Below, in pieces: positions 20,499 to 38,948 of a stretch of 64,000 nt of DNA (position 1 is the stretch's first letter; each line of letters opens with the position of its first letter). The stretch covers positions 46,074,640 through 46,138,639 of the forward strand of contig OY978526.1 of assembly GCA_963854835.1 (NCBI GenBank). The letters are read 5' to 3'. Below the pieces are notes generated by a model. It was not told where the DNA came from. It saw only the letters and a list, made by a program, of their open reading frames with translations, and made no database searches. The stretch is from Megamerina dolium. Lineage: Eukaryota > Arthropoda > Insecta > Diptera > Megamerinidae. The position numbers and the translations under genes are program-made.

Positions 20499-22829
20499 CC
20501 TATGAAAAATATGAAAGATCATGTTTATAGAATAATCTGTAAATTGCGACTGTGTAAAGATATTTCAAATCCTTTGGTATAAGTGTAATCAACAACATAC
20601 TCGTACAATAAGAACAAGCTAAAAATGTGTACACCGTGTATTAACAAACGATGGAACATATGTACATAACGTAAAGTATATAAACATTACATTTGTTCAA
20701 CATGTTGACTGCTACTTATGGATATTCACCCAACAAGCATAATTTTACAAAAAAACGTTTTATGAGCTATCTGCCAGTATTAAATGGCAGAAATGTGTCA
20801 GCCTTTGTTTCCAATTTCATAACTTTGGAAGACTCGCAAGAAAATAGAAATGATTCGCAATATAAAGTGATCTGCTTAAAAGTATAATAATGGCTTTTCA
20901 TTTAAGGGAATAAAGAAAACAAAAGGAGAAACAATAAACAATTCATAGAAATTGTACGCTATAAATTTTTAAGGTGCTAAGGTAGTTAAATTAAAAGTAA
21001 TTGGGTTTCGAAAATAAATAACTCGGTGCAACTAACCAGCCTCAATTATGAAAATTTCCACAAGATCAATCTATTGATGATCTTCCTGTCATCAATAGGG
21101 TTTAAGTACAAAATATCAGACTGGTCCTGGGGCTGGAATGGTCCTCGAAAAAAAGTCAACACTAAACTACTTACTGATGCGTATTCATTTTGTGACTGGT
21201 ACGAAATTACTCCCTTTTTCATTCTCTTCATTTTTAGTGATTAAGGACAAATGAATGTTAAAAATAATATCGACAAAGTAGTGCCCGAAAAAATGCTGTG
21301 CTGCGTGGTAGGTCGGTATACTGCATTAATGTCCAAACACTTATTTCGACATAACTGCTGCAGAAAAGTTGTCACTTTTGCGACATAATTTCACTTCATT
21401 TAACGAATTATTTAAAGTTAAACATTTCACTGCCCTATAAAAATTCTTCACAATGTTTTACATATAACGAAACATACAAATAGCGGCCTTGACTTGAAGT
21501 CGTCGATTTTAAAATTTATTCATAATAATCCTAACAATATCTCGTATAATTTGACAATCTGTGTGTAGTCAATTGGTGTCGCGGACAACGTGATATATAC
21601 GCAAAGTCAACATGATTCACACAACAACACATCATAAAATAAGTGAAAGCGATGAAATTCAACAGCAAGTGGGAATTACACCGAAATGTTATAAAGAGAC
21701 CTAAGGAGGCGTCATCATTTCAATTCAGCGCATCAAATCATAAAGGACATATTGTATGTATCTGTACACCTTCATATAAAGACGAGCATACAAATATCGA
21801 CACAAACTTCTCATGGATAATGCCAGGAGGCATTTTCACTTTCATTTTATGGCTGTTGCTATTGTTGTTTTGTTTTTTATGAGTTTAAATCATAAAATTT
21901 GATATACGACCACGCACTATCTATGAATTTTGATTTGGTTGTCTTTTATATCTCTACTTACAAGCATGTGTATCTTTTTCTATTTGGATATTTTATCCGG
22001 CTCAATAAAAAATGTTGCTATACACACAGGCCCACATACCCATATGGATATTACATAACAAATTAATTTTACATATATACGAACACGCATGAAGTGTTAA
22101 ATTTTTAAGATCAATAAATAAAAAGAATTTTATTAAGACCTTGAATGCCATTACACTGTGAATGATGACGCATGTTCAAAATATGACACTAGAATATACC
22201 ATAGATACAAAAATGCCATTAAAAGAGCTTGCTTCATCGGAATAGTTCATTCCATAAAAACCGCAACCCCTTAAGAACGACTTGATCCCGTAACCTCCCC
22301 ATGCCACCACTATGTATTATATAATAATAGGAAGCTGGTACCGTACCTACGTTTACACTAAGAAGGCAAAATCTTTTAACATGAAACACAAGCACAAAAC
22401 CCCATGAAAGTCAGGCAAACTTCAACACTTTAATCCAAACCGTTCGACCGTCGGACATAAAATCAATCAGTGTAATGAAGGACAGCTGTCAACTGAGATT
22501 TGTGAACGGTTACAGTGGACTTCTTTAGTTCTTGTTCTTTATAAACTTTAAAAATTTTTTTGCATTATTCTTTATTTTTTGCTGCATTGTAAGCGATCAT
22601 TAAATAATAACATTTGAAATGAATGTGTCTGCAAAATGAAAGTACAAATTGCAATAACATTTTATAGCTAAAATCCGTAATTTATCAAGAACCTTAGATT
22701 AATTTATAAAGAAATTTTGCTCCATTAAATCTATGATCCGTAAATACAAAAAAGGACATCTACAGCTTACTGAAATGACCATTAACTCATTTTTTCTATA
22801 ATTGGACTTATTCCACTTTTAGAATTAAG
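20499..22829. other. AT-rich stretch, no gene recognised
   Basis: Open frames here are short (up to 79 codons, 21643-21882) and without known motifs. The last one ends in a hydrophobic stretch but has no supporting features. Confidence 0.5.
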
Positions 22830-23877
22830 GACTTACATGTTGACCAAAAATTAAATACTTGTTTCTTATATTTGAAACGAGCTTTATTAAAGTAAATACG
22901 TGCCGTTTTGATCTATAACTTTTTGCCATTTTTTTGGGTAAAGTCATTATTCCATCTGTGTAGAACTTTTGAGTTTTCCGAGCGAAAATCTGATAGAAAT
23001 GCGTTTGCAGGCCTCTGCGGAATTTAAATTTACACCATTAAGAGAGTTCTCCAGAGATCGAAACAAATGATAATCTGAAGGTGAAAGGTCCGGGCTATAT
23101 GGTGGATGCAACAAAACTTTCCCAGCCAAGCTATCTCAGTTTCTGCCAGGGTCATCAAAAATGTGTGTGGTCTGGTCTTTGATCTGGTCTTTCTGTTGAT
23201 AAATTCTGGCCGTTTTAATTGAATTGCTTCCTACAGTAATGAACAATTTCTTTCCAAACCCACCAGACACATAGCATTACATTTTTTGGTGTCAATCGTG
23301 GCTTTGCCACCGTTTGCGTAGCTTCACCTCGTTTCGTCCATGATCTTTTTCGTACATTATTGTCGTACGTGATCCACTTCTCATCGCCCGTAATCATTTG
23401 CTTCAGAATTGGTTCGATTTCGTTCCGTTTTAGCAGTGAATTGTAAATGGAAATTTTGTCAATTTTTTCAAAATTTTCACTGTTAATACATGTGACACCC
23501 AAACATCGAGCTTCTTTGTGTATCCAGCATTGTTCAAATGGTTGATAACTATTTGGTGATGAATACTTAGTTTCGTAGCAACGTCCACGCTGCTTAAGTG
23601 CCGGTCTTGCTAAATTTTCTCCATGATTTCTTCGACTTTTTCAGTGATTGGTCGACCAGAGTGGGGTGCATCTTTAACATCAAAATTATGAGCTGCTGTT
23701 TTTCTAGTTACAGCATCGTCTCCGTAAACTTTATAAATTTTTTCAGCAGCCTGCAACGCATTCTTACATTTTATATAATAGAAAAGCAAAATATGACGAT
23801 AATATTCGAAATTTTTATTCATTTTTAAACGTATAGAATTTTTCACAGAATAATGCGATTGTAATAATATCTTTTAA
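22830..23877 (-). mobile_element. mariner element M1, degenerate
   Basis: Transposase pieces appear in order on the minus strand. The N-terminal part (23846-23610) has ILLFYY and VYGDDAVTRKTAA, then FDVKDAPHSGRPITEKVEEI. The middle (23502-23215) has TGDEKWITYDN (first catalytic Asp) and GEATQTVAKPRLTPKNVMLCVWW. The C-terminal part (23129-22947) has PPYSPDLSPSDYHLF (third Asp). The segment with the second Asp (normally HQDNARPHT) is scrambled near 23130-23215. The layout fits the mellifera-like branch of mariner (DD34D). Terminal inverted repeats were not found, so boundaries are approximate. Confidence 0.82.
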
Positions 23878-26800
23878 CAAAATGAAGCTCTCCAACAAGC
23901 TAAAGTATAGCCAGATGTAATTGATATTACCAGAGTTGTTACATGTTAGGTTTTTCCACCGGGTGGCCTGCTTGGTGAAAAAGAAATGTCTCCGATTCGA
24001 GCAGAGCTAAGCAAACGCGCATTTTCATGTCAAATTGCTATAATCGGAAAAGATGTACAAGATCTAGTTCCATTCTTAAATCCCCAGATCGCAGAATATG
24101 GTGTGGAGAGTATGTTATATTTTCCTCATAGGTGAGGTGAGTTGAGTAATGCGACAAAAGACTGAGCGGGCAGACTTCGGTCATATTAGAGGATGAATGG
24201 GGGCAATTTTGAAGAATTAAAAACTCATTAAAATACATTTTTGTAGTTTGGATTTTATTACGAAAAAACCGTGTACCAGGACTTTGGGAAATACTAGATA
24301 TATTTTGTATTTTTTCTGTTGCTCATATTGCTGTTTCACATCGTCCACAATACACATGGGTGTACTTATATTCATGGACTCATTAAAGGTTTTTCCTTTA
24401 ATTAAGACCAGCGATGATCAGATATTATTTGCTTCGGAATGTTCATAACATAGAAGTTTATAATACAATATTTATATGCTTAGTACGAGCAATCCTTTCT
24501 TTGGTCTCATTATACACATCCCTTACGATATACGGTTACAGTTCTTCGAAAAAATCTTAGACAAATGTACGACTTTATCTCTCTCTCTCTCTCTGAAAAG
24601 TTGGAAAATTTGTAACATTCTAAATAGAATTTATCTATAACATTCTCCTACCACAATTTTTCATTAAACATTTCAGAAATATTAAGATCCCAATTACCTT
24701 CCTCACAGTTATGCCGTATCAATAGCCAAAATATATTAATTGTTGCTCGAGTTGCACTAGTTGGGGCACCCTGCTCAGTGATACTTTGCGGAGCTCTACA
24801 AATCCTTGGACTAACTGTATAGAATTAGAAGGAAACCGCGTTAAGAAGTTAAAATCTAAAAACACAAAATAAATGTTTCGTGTTGCATTTCGGCCATTAT
24901 GCCCTCATAATATTCATGCCTGAAGTAATCGCGAAATATTTAAATGCATAAAAAAGCTTTTAAATTTATAGGATTGTTGGTCATTTGAAAGATTCCCATG
25001 TGTTGTATTTAACAAAATATTTATGACACTCCTTTTCGAATGTACATGCAAAGGCAATTGAACGTGGTCGTTATGCTGCATTAAATTTCATCCTTTGAAG
25101 TAAGTACTTACAATAGGATTTGCACAATATTTTGCTTTGTTATTTTTGTATCTGTAATACAATTCTTTTATCCTTTTGAATTTTGCCTTTCTGCTGTACA
25201 GCCATACGTGTATTTGCTTTTTTTGCGTTTTTGTCCACTTAATGTTTGCTGCAACCATTTTATTCAAACGTGAATATGTTTGACCTTGGAATTAATTTTT
25301 TGTTTGTTTCATAAATGAAAATTGTAACCATGTTCGCTTTTGACACACCTTTAGAGTTACTCGATTAATATATTTTCATAGTACGCAATATCACGTAGTG
25401 CTCTGTACCTAAAATTTTGTGTATTGGTTCATTTTTTTTTATATATGATAGTATTTATATGTATATAGTAAAATTTAATTTTTGAATGATGAGTTAGAAT
25501 TGTATTGTTTGTCATTGTTATTATTTTTAGTATTATTATTATTATTATTACAATATTATAGGTATTTCATTATTTTTACAAGAAGCCCCATTATGTGTAA
25601 CTTATTTATTTTATGATAATTGGCTGCTTTGATATTCTACTACAAAGTTTCATTTGCATACTCGAATACATGTGTAGATATTATAATGTTACATGCTATT
25701 TTATTCATTATTGTCTTTTTGTTGTGTACCTTAACTAATGCTGTTGTTAGTATTGTTCAACAAAATTCCAGAAAAAGACATGCTAAACACGCTCAGCACA
25801 ACACGTATGTTGGTACTTTAGCTTGTAGTCACAGTTCTGTAACTGAATGGAACGACTATGTATATGGAAGCATACATTTGTACATACAGTCATATGTATC
25901 AAATGTGCAAATACATATTAGGGTAACAATACATTCAAACGTCTATACATTCTCATACATAAGTTATCTATATAAATGTGCCTTCACACAACAGCTCGTA
26001 TGTAATCGTATGTATGTACACACATAACATGTACAATATAATGATAATAGGCACTAAATGCAAATGTATGCGTGTACTCTATACATTATGAATATTTTCA
26101 TTTTTCAGGTTCCAGCATATATCATTTTGTTATTGTTGCAATTGTAAATGTGGCTTTATCGTTGTTATGTTATATAGTTATACACATGCAAATATAATGT
26201 ATATGGGAACATCTGTAGGTATGTCATAGCTGACATTGTTCTTGTTGATGATGGTTTGGTGCTCATGAATTGTTTTAAAAGGTTTTTTATATTCAAGTAC
26301 ATACATATATAATTATATGTACATGAATATACATAAATATACAGAACTGTGTCCAAAATATAAAGTGAATATCTCATTACTTCTTGTGTCTTCTGCCATA
26401 AGTTGGCAGTATATATTATTTTTGACATTTACGCAAATAATCAAGTTAAAATATTTATTGTTTTTGTGCATCGAATAAATTTCTCTAGGAATTTTCGAAA
26501 ATGCCTATTTTTGTTCAGCAAATAATATCCACGGAATTCAGCGAATTCATTCCGAACTAATATTGTGTGGCAGCAGTTTGATTATTCAGCTTACATTTTG
26601 GCACAATAGTATTCAGAATAGCTGTACATATGTATACATAGTCATAGTTCATTCACTACCAACAATACCGCATTATATTTATTGTCTGATTTTTTGCGTA
26701 CACAAAGTACATATATATTTCTGAGTAATTTCCTGAGTCATACGTTTGTGCTAGGAAATGTTTTTCTGACATTTATACGTATTGTATATATATTGTACCT

Positions 26801-27069
26801 TAGTGAATAATATTAAAATTAGTGGTTAAATTTTAGATGAAAAGTAATTAGCAAATCTATACACGGCATTTCCTCTGCAACAAAGGAACGCAAGAATCCT
26901 GCAATTCAAAATTGGCTAACATGTGAGGAAATAGATATATGTTAATAAGGACTACAAGTCAAAAGAAGCTTATTTTGCATAGAACAATTCCATAGAATGC
27001 AGAAGCAACTCTATACAAACCAAAAAAAAAAACTCCGACCACTATATCCCTTCAAAATACAATACTAAA
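23878..27069. other. AT-rich stretch, no gene recognised
   Basis: It contains small simple repeats: a TC run (about 24576-24594) and a TTA run (about 25532-25552). An open frame of 135 codons (25620-26027) begins with a hydrophobic segment but is otherwise biased by AT/CA-rich repeats and matches nothing I know. I do not call it a gene. Confidence 0.5.
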
Positions 27070-28150
27070 AAACTTTTCAGGCAGTTTGTGATTGCTTGAC
27101 TCAGTATTGTTTGAGCACGCGTCAAAGATGGACACCAGTAAAGAGAAAATACGCCATATTTTACAGTTTTTCTTCGATAAAGGCGAAAACGCAAGCCAGA
27201 CGGCTGAAAACGTGAATAGTGTTTATGGTCCTGATACTGTAACCGCCAATTATGTGCAGTTTTGGTTTCGTCGATTCCGTTTACGTAATTTTGATGTCAA
27301 GATGCAAGGCCAATTGTCGAAAATATAGATAAAATAATGGAAATCGTCAAGTAGGACAGGCATGTAAGCACTATTTCTATTGCCCAGGAACTAAACATTG
27401 CACAAAAAACGGTTTGGAACCATTTAAATAAGGCGGGATACAAAAATAAGCTCGATGTATGGGTGCCACACGAGTTAACGAAAAAAAAACTCATGGGCCG
27501 AATTCCCAACTGCGAATAGCTGCTGAATCGCAACAAAATCGACCCATTTCTGAAGCGGATGGTTACTGGTGATGAAAAGTGGGTCACTTACGACAACGTC
27601 AAACGAAAACCATCGTGGTCGAATCACGGTGAGCCGGCGCAAACGGTGGCCAAGCCAAGATTGACGGTCGGAAAGGTTATGCTATGTGTTTGGTGGGATT
27701 GGTAGGGGATCATCTACCATGAGCTACTACCCTACGGCCAAACTCTTAATTCGGACCTGTACTGTCAACGATTGGACCGTTTGAAGGAAGCAATCGCCCA
27801 GAAGCGGCCAGCTTTGACCAATAGGAGAGGAATTGTTTTCCGCCAGGACAACGCCAGGCCACACACATCGACAGTGACTCGCCAGAAGCTCAGGGAGCTT
27901 GGTTGGGAGGTTCTTATGCATTCACTTTATAATCCGAACCTGGAACCAAGTAATTACTAACCGTTCCTTTCTATGGCGAATGCTTTTGCTATGGGTTTGA
28001 GGGTTTCCATGAGAGTAGCATTACGAAATCACGTTCAAAATGGCAACAAGTTATTGAACAAAACGGTGCATATTTGATCTAAATCGGATCATTCTAACTA
28101 TACTAAATAAAACCTCAAATTTATTGCAAAAATAATGGATTTCTTTTTAC
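27070..28150 (+). mobile_element. mariner element M2
   Basis: This is a mellifera-like mariner transposase, broken by frameshifts and stops. The start is MDTSKEKIRHILQFFFDKGENASQT (27128 on). Then come GYKNKLDVWVPHELT, TGDEKWVTYDN (about 27568-27600, first Asp kept), TVAKPRLTVGKVMLCVWW and RRGIVFRQDNARPHTS (second Asp). The C-terminal box reads NPNLEPSNY instead of SPDLAPSDY, so the third catalytic Asp is Asn. The right end TGGATTTCTTTTTAC (28150) is followed by TA; the matching left terminal repeat is absent. It is the same family as M4 (55630-56750), which has different defects. Confidence 0.85.
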
Positions 28151-28152
28151 TA

Positions 28153-28775
28153 GACTATATATACATATATAGTTGCAGTGGAAAATTATTTAAATTTGGT
28201 CATTTTGTATGGGAGCTACTATGGCTACTATGGCGCGACTCGCCCATTTCTTGATAATCTAGTTATCCTTAAAATACTAATGCACAACTTAAACATGGTT
28301 GTTCCACGATGAATAGTTTGTAAGTTATGGTGCTTAAAATTTTTTTAAATTTCCTGGACTTTGTATGGGAGCTACATAAAGAAGTCTGCGTAGCTTATTT
28401 CCAACTACTATATTAATCTTAGTGTGATATGATATGGTTCTCTTAGACAGATAATTGACGAAGTTACAGTGGTTAAAATTTAAAAGAAATTCGGGCAGCT
28501 TGTATGGGAGATATTAAAAAAATATCTAGCAAGATTACGTGGTGAATATTGTTGTCCCAGATGTTATATGAAGTGAGTTATAGCAAGTTAAAAGTTTTCA
28601 AAATTCCGAAGTTAGTCGCTATGAATGCTCTGTGTGGGTGTGACAGTTGACCGATCATGCCCAATATCAATCGCCTCCGTTACCTTGGATCATATCGCTG
28701 AGTCGAAAATTTAACCGAAAATTCCCACATGTGGTTAGAAACATTTGACTGAAATGAATATATCTTCCTAATTTA
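28153..28775 (+). mobile_element. TATACCCTGCAT-type repeat, copy C (degraded)
   Basis: It is a shortened, diverged relative of copy A in the same orientation. Shared phrases are TTTGTATGGGAGCTAC, GTTTGTAAGTTATGG, GAAGTTACAG, GAGTTATAGCAAGTTAAA, TTGACCGATCATGCCC and CTTGGATCATA. The terminal TATACCCTGCAT motifs are gone. It starts directly after the right end of mariner M2, so M2 probably inserted into it and its left part was lost or never captured. Confidence 0.72.
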
Positions 28776-31737
28776 TACCAAATATTGAGTTATAGACAAA
28801 TAAAATATGAATATGATGATTGAAGTCCTACTGCATTTTTGCAATTCATGTATCATGTTATATCATTGCTGACAAGTTCAAGTGATAGTAAGTTGAGAGC
28901 TTTTACAATAATAACCAAAAAAAAATGAGTAAGTAACAAAAAAGATACACCATATGGAATTTATCAAAAAAAAAAAAATGTCCGACGAAAAGTGAGAAAC
29001 TTATTTTTATGACTAGGACATGGTTTATTAAGTTTTAGTGTTTAAAAGGAATGATAACAATTTAGAAGAAGTATCATTAGTTTCATATTAATTATTAATC
29101 AATAGTACGAATATCTCGAAATGAAGTTTTAGCAGAAGTGTCAATTTCACATGTAAATCCATCAGGCATATGTCCACATTTAACTTAGTCAACAAGACTA
29201 GCTGTTAAAGTCAAATAACATATATTTTACATGCATTTATGAACGTTTTACTATATTATATAAATATTTTTGCATTTTACCCTCACTTACTTTCTTCAGA
29301 TTGTATATAAAATATTTTCCGATTAATTATCAATTATAACTGACAGATTTCATTTTGATTTGTATACTCATCGGGTAGTATTAGTAATACGAATATATTA
29401 ATAGAATGTACGTACATACTAAAGCCCTGCACGAATGACTATGAATGATAATGTATGCATGAGTATTTAATTGACAGGATAGAAATCAATGAAATTGTAA
29501 AATAGAGAGACTTGATTGTTTAAAATAAATGGTGTTTTGTGTTTAGTATGGCTTGAAATTTCATAATGAATTGACTAACACCAGAACAACCCATGAAATT
29601 GTTCTTCCGAAAATCGCCGTGCGCTACATTCATTTTACGGTCGAAATAATAGTCATCGAGTCGCCAACTGCAACATTTTTTCAATCACTACTCTTTTTTC
29701 TACTTTTATTAAGAAAGTACTAAATTCAATTCATCATAGGATAGGATAGGAAATGTTTCAACTTATCTCATGTATGTAAGTTGGTCACCTAAAAGCTGCA
29801 AAACTACTTTGAAATCAATATTTTCAAAAATTATTAAATGTCACACCAAAATAAGATTATAAAACCAAAACGGCAATATTGATGTTTGCATGTTATAGTG
29901 CATTGTAGACACAGAGTGTCGCATATTTTTTTTGTTGAAAGAAATTAAGCTATAATTTAATTTATTAATTTAAGATATAATTTTTCCGTTTTTTGAAACT
30001 CAATGTCGTGACTCACAAGCAAGTGAATTTTAATATGGCGAAGACAAACATGAACGTGCCTTTTACACACAAAAACTTGCCAAATTTTCGTGTCGAAAGA
30101 ATTGATCTTAATTATATGAGTTTACCGATACAATTGTGATATGAGACCGTACTGGACGATGTTTACCTGATTACATTTTTACTTGCACGCGCAGGGCTCT
30201 AGTGCATACACACTATAACACACCTATCTACCCATCCACCTCGATGTCGACATAATGTCATTAGGGCAATGGCAAATTAATTATGATGAGACATGCGTTC
30301 ATAGAAACAAACGAATGAAACAGGTGTGCGAGCGTAAGACAGATTGTATCCATATTAATGACAAATATAATTTGTAACACTTTATCAAAACTATCAGATT
30401 TCAGAATGTAAGTGCGTATATATAAGTATGTTTTCAATTAAATAAATATTAACAGACGGCTGTGTTTCCTCGGCTAATGGTAGTTGAAATCCTAATGTCG
30501 TAATCTGGTATTATGTTAGGAAAAATGGAATACAAAAAAAAAGAAAACAAGACGATGAAACTAAATATTGAAAAACTAATATATATAGTTAATAGCTTTA
30601 ACCAACACCCATTTCTATCATCATCACACACAATGTGCATTTTTAAGACCTCTATTTGGGACCCAAAGGTCTTTTTTGCAGATAAAGTGCCTGTTCAACA
30701 CTGATTGTAATAAATGTTCGCTCAGGTGGTATGTAAGAAATATGCGTAAACGTATGTATGTAAGTAATTGTATATAAGTTCCTTGAAGCTGCTTGAAGAG
30801 CTTGATTTATTATAATGTCCTGTGTTGAGAAACTTTACAATAAAAACAACAAGTCTTGATGATCCTTATTTATACACATGCATACGCATGTAGGTATATT
30901 ATTGGATGTAAGCAAATCATATAGAAGGCATTCTGGCAAACTTCATACATCAATAATATTAAATTGCTGTACTTAAACCAAACAAATGCCAAGATCATAT
31001 ATAATTCAATAAGGCGAATGTAAGTTTGAGAAGAGTAGTACCTAAGAATGTATGTAAATATTTGAAATATTTGAAAACTTTATTTTTAAACAAAGTAAAC
31101 GTCATTTTGGAAAGAATTATTTCATGGGATTTTTTGTTTTATAATATTAAGCGCATATCATATCTAAGAAGTATTTTGTAGATTGAGTATTCAAGTAAAA
31201 TATGAAAATAGCTAAACAAATAGTACATACATATGTTTTAAACTCATAATATAAATTCTATTCAAATGATTCGCTTATTGTAAAGATGACAAGTAGAACA
31301 AACCTCGAAAAGCCAACCAGCAACCAACTACTTTTTAATATGTACCAATGAATAACTTTAATATTTCAACATACTATGAAGAACATACATATACATATAC
31401 AATACGTAACACTCGTACGTAGAAAGAAATTGTCGAGGTATTCATGAATACAATTCCAATGAAACCAAGTGCACCTACGTATTCACTGTGTATTTTGCAT
31501 TGAGTGAACAAATATAAAAGCTTATGAAATGTTGACTGTTGTTAGTCTGAATGAATATTCAAGCGTATATGGAGGCTACGTATATAAATATACATATATG
31601 TATATGTATGAATAAACGAATACCTAACTACAAACTATCTACAACTACTTATGTTATGAAAAGGTACAACATACAATGCAAGATAAATTAGAGTCTCCCT
31701 TATTTGTTCGTCATTCATTCCTCTCTGTAGTGTTTAC
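28776..31737. other. AT-rich stretch, no gene recognised
   Basis: There are only short open frames and scattered TACATA/TATGTA runs. No RNA gene or element was recognised. Confidence 0.5.
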
Positions 31738-32205
31738 AGGGAGTGCCTCCTCAGGTCGGTCATAAAAATTCCCCGTCGGCGGAAACGCGGCGCACATCCT
31801 TTTCTTCTGCAGGAGATTTGATGCGGAGAGAGCAACCATCGAGGAACTCTTCGTGGGCCATATGCTACAATCGAAGTTGGTGTGGTCACAGATGAAGGCG
31901 TGGTCAGTGGCAGCCCTACAAGAGCTCAGAATGAAGGAGCACCAGCGAAAAACTGCAACCGTAGAAACGGTGTTTACTGTTCAATGTGTATAGCCCTAAT
32001 TGCTAAGCTAGGTCCTGCGACTAATCCTTAACGGCGGTCCCGCAGGGCTGATAACTAACTATAGAAGTCGGTGTAATATAGTACTGACTGGGCATGGTCC
32101 CGAATGAGGTGTACCTTTAGCGGGCAGTATGAATCATACATGCCGTCAGAGATAACGGTATCGTGTGAAGATTCCCCCTCCGAGTAATAAAAAAAATAAA
32201 AAATA
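31738..32205 (+). mobile_element. R1-clade LINE 3' end, copy 1
   Basis: The last part of ORF2 (VGHMLQSKLVWSQMKAWSVAALQELRMKEHQRK, about 31851-31950, in broken frames) and a 3' UTR match the second copy at 33760-34988. Shared UTR landmarks are CTTAACGGCGGTCCCGCAGG (about 32027-32047), ACTGACTGGGC.TGGTCCC and TAGCGGGCAGTATGAATC. It ends GATTCCCCCTCCGAGTAATAAAA in an A-rich tail. It is 5'-truncated at about 31738. Confidence 0.82.
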
Positions 32206-32719
32206 AAAACATGGCAAACACTGTGTTAATACTGTGCCTTTATATGTGAGAAGCTCTAATTGTACCAAAATTATTTCAAATGAGTTTCATCATAAAACTG
32301 TAATTTAATTGACATCTTTTACTTTTTTACGCTCAAGTTATGTCTCAATATTTTAATATCTCTTTAAGTAGATGGGTATATTTGTGTGCTTATGCTTGCT
32401 GAATAATGAGTGATTTTGGTACACGTTTATTTAGTAACACTCTTGTGACTTTGTATGGCCTATTGATGTCCATTAGTTTCGTAATTATCTGCGAGAGGTT
32501 TTTATTCTTCTTTTACTCGCCAAAAGCTTTAGCTTTGTATTAAAAACAACAAAAAAATGTGATTGTGACTGCTTGTGTGATTCCTGTGATGCCTGAATTA
32601 GAAGCAATTTATACTCTAAACGTTCAATTATAGAAACTTAACGTAACATAACTAAGCACACACAAACTGCCACTAAACATATCATACAATAAGTATCGGG
32701 GCTAAGTAAGAAAAAACCA
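32206..32719. other. AT-rich spacer, no gene recognised
   Basis: No element or coding signal was seen. Confidence 0.5.
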
Positions 32720-33372
32720 TTTTGTTTAATGTTTCTTTATTTACCAACATAATCTGAGCGCTTTTCTAACTTTTCGATGCCTTGTTTGTAGACCGATTTA
32801 TGTTTTGCCGCAAAAAACGCATTTGTTTCAGCGACTACTTTATCTTTTGAGCCAAATCTTTATCCATTTTTTTAAGTCAGCAAGCAGCTAGCAGTCGCTA
32901 GGAGCCAAATCTAGCGAATAGTGTAAGTCGTGTATTTTGTCGTGTATAAAAAATAACATTCTTATTTTGCATTTGGGGCCATTTTACTGAGATTACGTTC
33001 TTCAAGCTTTCCACTAACGCCGTGTAATATTCGGTATTGACGGCTCTTCCTTTTTCACGGAAGTTGATGAATATTATAACGTGTGTATCCCAAAATACAG
33101 AGGCCAAAACCTTGCCAGCTGACTGTTGTTCTTTTGGTTTCTTTGAACCACTTTCACCGGCCATTCTCCACTCAGCAGACTATTTAATTCTGGTGTATAA
33201 TAATGTATCCATGTTCCGTCCATTGTCGTATACCGATGCAAAAAATTCCGGCTATTACTCGGAAACAGTGTTAAACAGCGCTTTGATTCATCGATTCGTT
33301 GTTGTGTTTGTTCCATTGTGAGCAAACGCAGCACCCATTTGGAAAATATCTTTTTTATGTACAACCACGTTT
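32720..33372 (-). mobile_element. mariner fragment M3 (distinct subfamily)
   Basis: Minus-strand pieces are SKWVLRLLTMEQTQQRIDESK and TTMDGTWIHYYTPE (33364-33190), then SAGKVLASVFWDTHVIIFINF and KGRAVNTEYYTALVESLK (33120-32960), and a C-terminal AETNAFFAAKHKSVYKQGIEKLEKR segment (about 32840-32765). The first catalytic position reads MDGTW, where family members have MDETW. The second Asp region is frameshifted near 32940-32920. The DNA-binding N-terminus is missing. Sequence style differs from M1, M2 and M4 and resembles the mauritiana/irritans side of mariner. Confidence 0.82.
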
Positions 33373-33490
33373 GAAATCGTCAGGTTAGGTCCTATGAGGA
33401 AGTGACCGGTGACAACTCCCATATAAATTTGGCTATTAAGGTCAGTACTAAGAACACTAATGACGTTGAATGGGATTATATCTAATTTAT
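33373..33490 (-). pseudogene. possible BEL/Pao integrase scrap
   Basis: A short minus-strand segment reads STDLNSQIYMG..VVTGHFLIGPNLT. This resembles the LNSRP...LTPGHFLIG...L block found near the end of BEL/Pao integrases. It is only about 35 residues, adjacent to mariner M3, with no flanking LTR or other domain. It could equally be chance. Confidence 0.35.
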
Positions 33491-33628
33491 GTTTACCTGT
33501 GGCAATGGAAATCCCCAAATACATATTTTCCTGAGTTAAAACTTGGTTTTTCCTTAGTTGTTCCATGCGAGCTCGTTCAATCAGCACAAAAGAATATTCT
33601 GCTGATCTTCGACTTCGCGAGAAAAGAA

Positions 33629-38506
<4,878 letters not shown>

Positions 38507-38521
38507 AGTATTTATAAGCTA
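38507..38521. repeat. target-site duplication, left of RTE 3' end
   Basis: AGTATTTATAAGCTA matches 38934-38948 at 14 of 15 bases. The single difference implies modest age. Confidence 0.85.
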
Positions 38522-38933
38522 ACATATGGCGCTGAAGCCTGGACAATTTCTACCTCGGATGAGCGAATGCTTGGAGTTTTCGAGAGAAAAGTCCTACGTA
38601 AGATCTTTGGATCTATTGGCGTTGGTGGCGAGTACCGAATAAGGTACAACCATGAGCTGTACGAGCTGTATGCCGATATTGACATAGTAAAGCGCATCAA
38701 AATCCAGCGGTTGCGCTGGCTAGGTCATGTCGAGCGAATGGAAAAACACGCTCCAGCTAAGAAAGTGTTATATTCGGAGCCCGCTGGAGGACGACGCAGA
38801 AGAGGAAGACCTAACCTCCGGTGGAAAGACCAAGTACTGGAGAACCTAACGGCGCTTGGAATTTCTAACTGGCGTATATTATATTCGGCCTAAATCGATA
38901 TTCGGTTATTATGGCCACATAAGTAAGTAAGTA
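38522..38933 (+). mobile_element. RTE-type LINE 3' end with target duplication
   Basis: The insert is 5'-truncated. It encodes the final ORF2 module (ERMLGVFERKVLRKIFG, RIRYNHELYELYADIDIVKRIKIQ, then GRPNLRWKDQVLENLTALG). Near 38873 a deletion shortens the C-terminus to ISNWRILYSA. The tail is CACATAAGTAAGTAAGTA. Flanks AGTATTTATAAGCTA (38507-38521) and AGTATTTCTAAGCTA (38934-38948) are a 15-bp duplication with one mismatch. Confidence 0.9.
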
Positions 38934-38948
38934 AGTATTTCTAAGCTA
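38934..38948. repeat. target-site duplication, right of RTE 3' end
   Basis: AGTATTTCTAAGCTA is the partner of 38507-38521. Confidence 0.85.

Noticed and set aside
25620..26027. 135-codon open frame with hydrophobic N-terminus
   Set aside because: The composition is dominated by CATA/TATG repeats in the second half; no motif, splice or regulatory support was seen.
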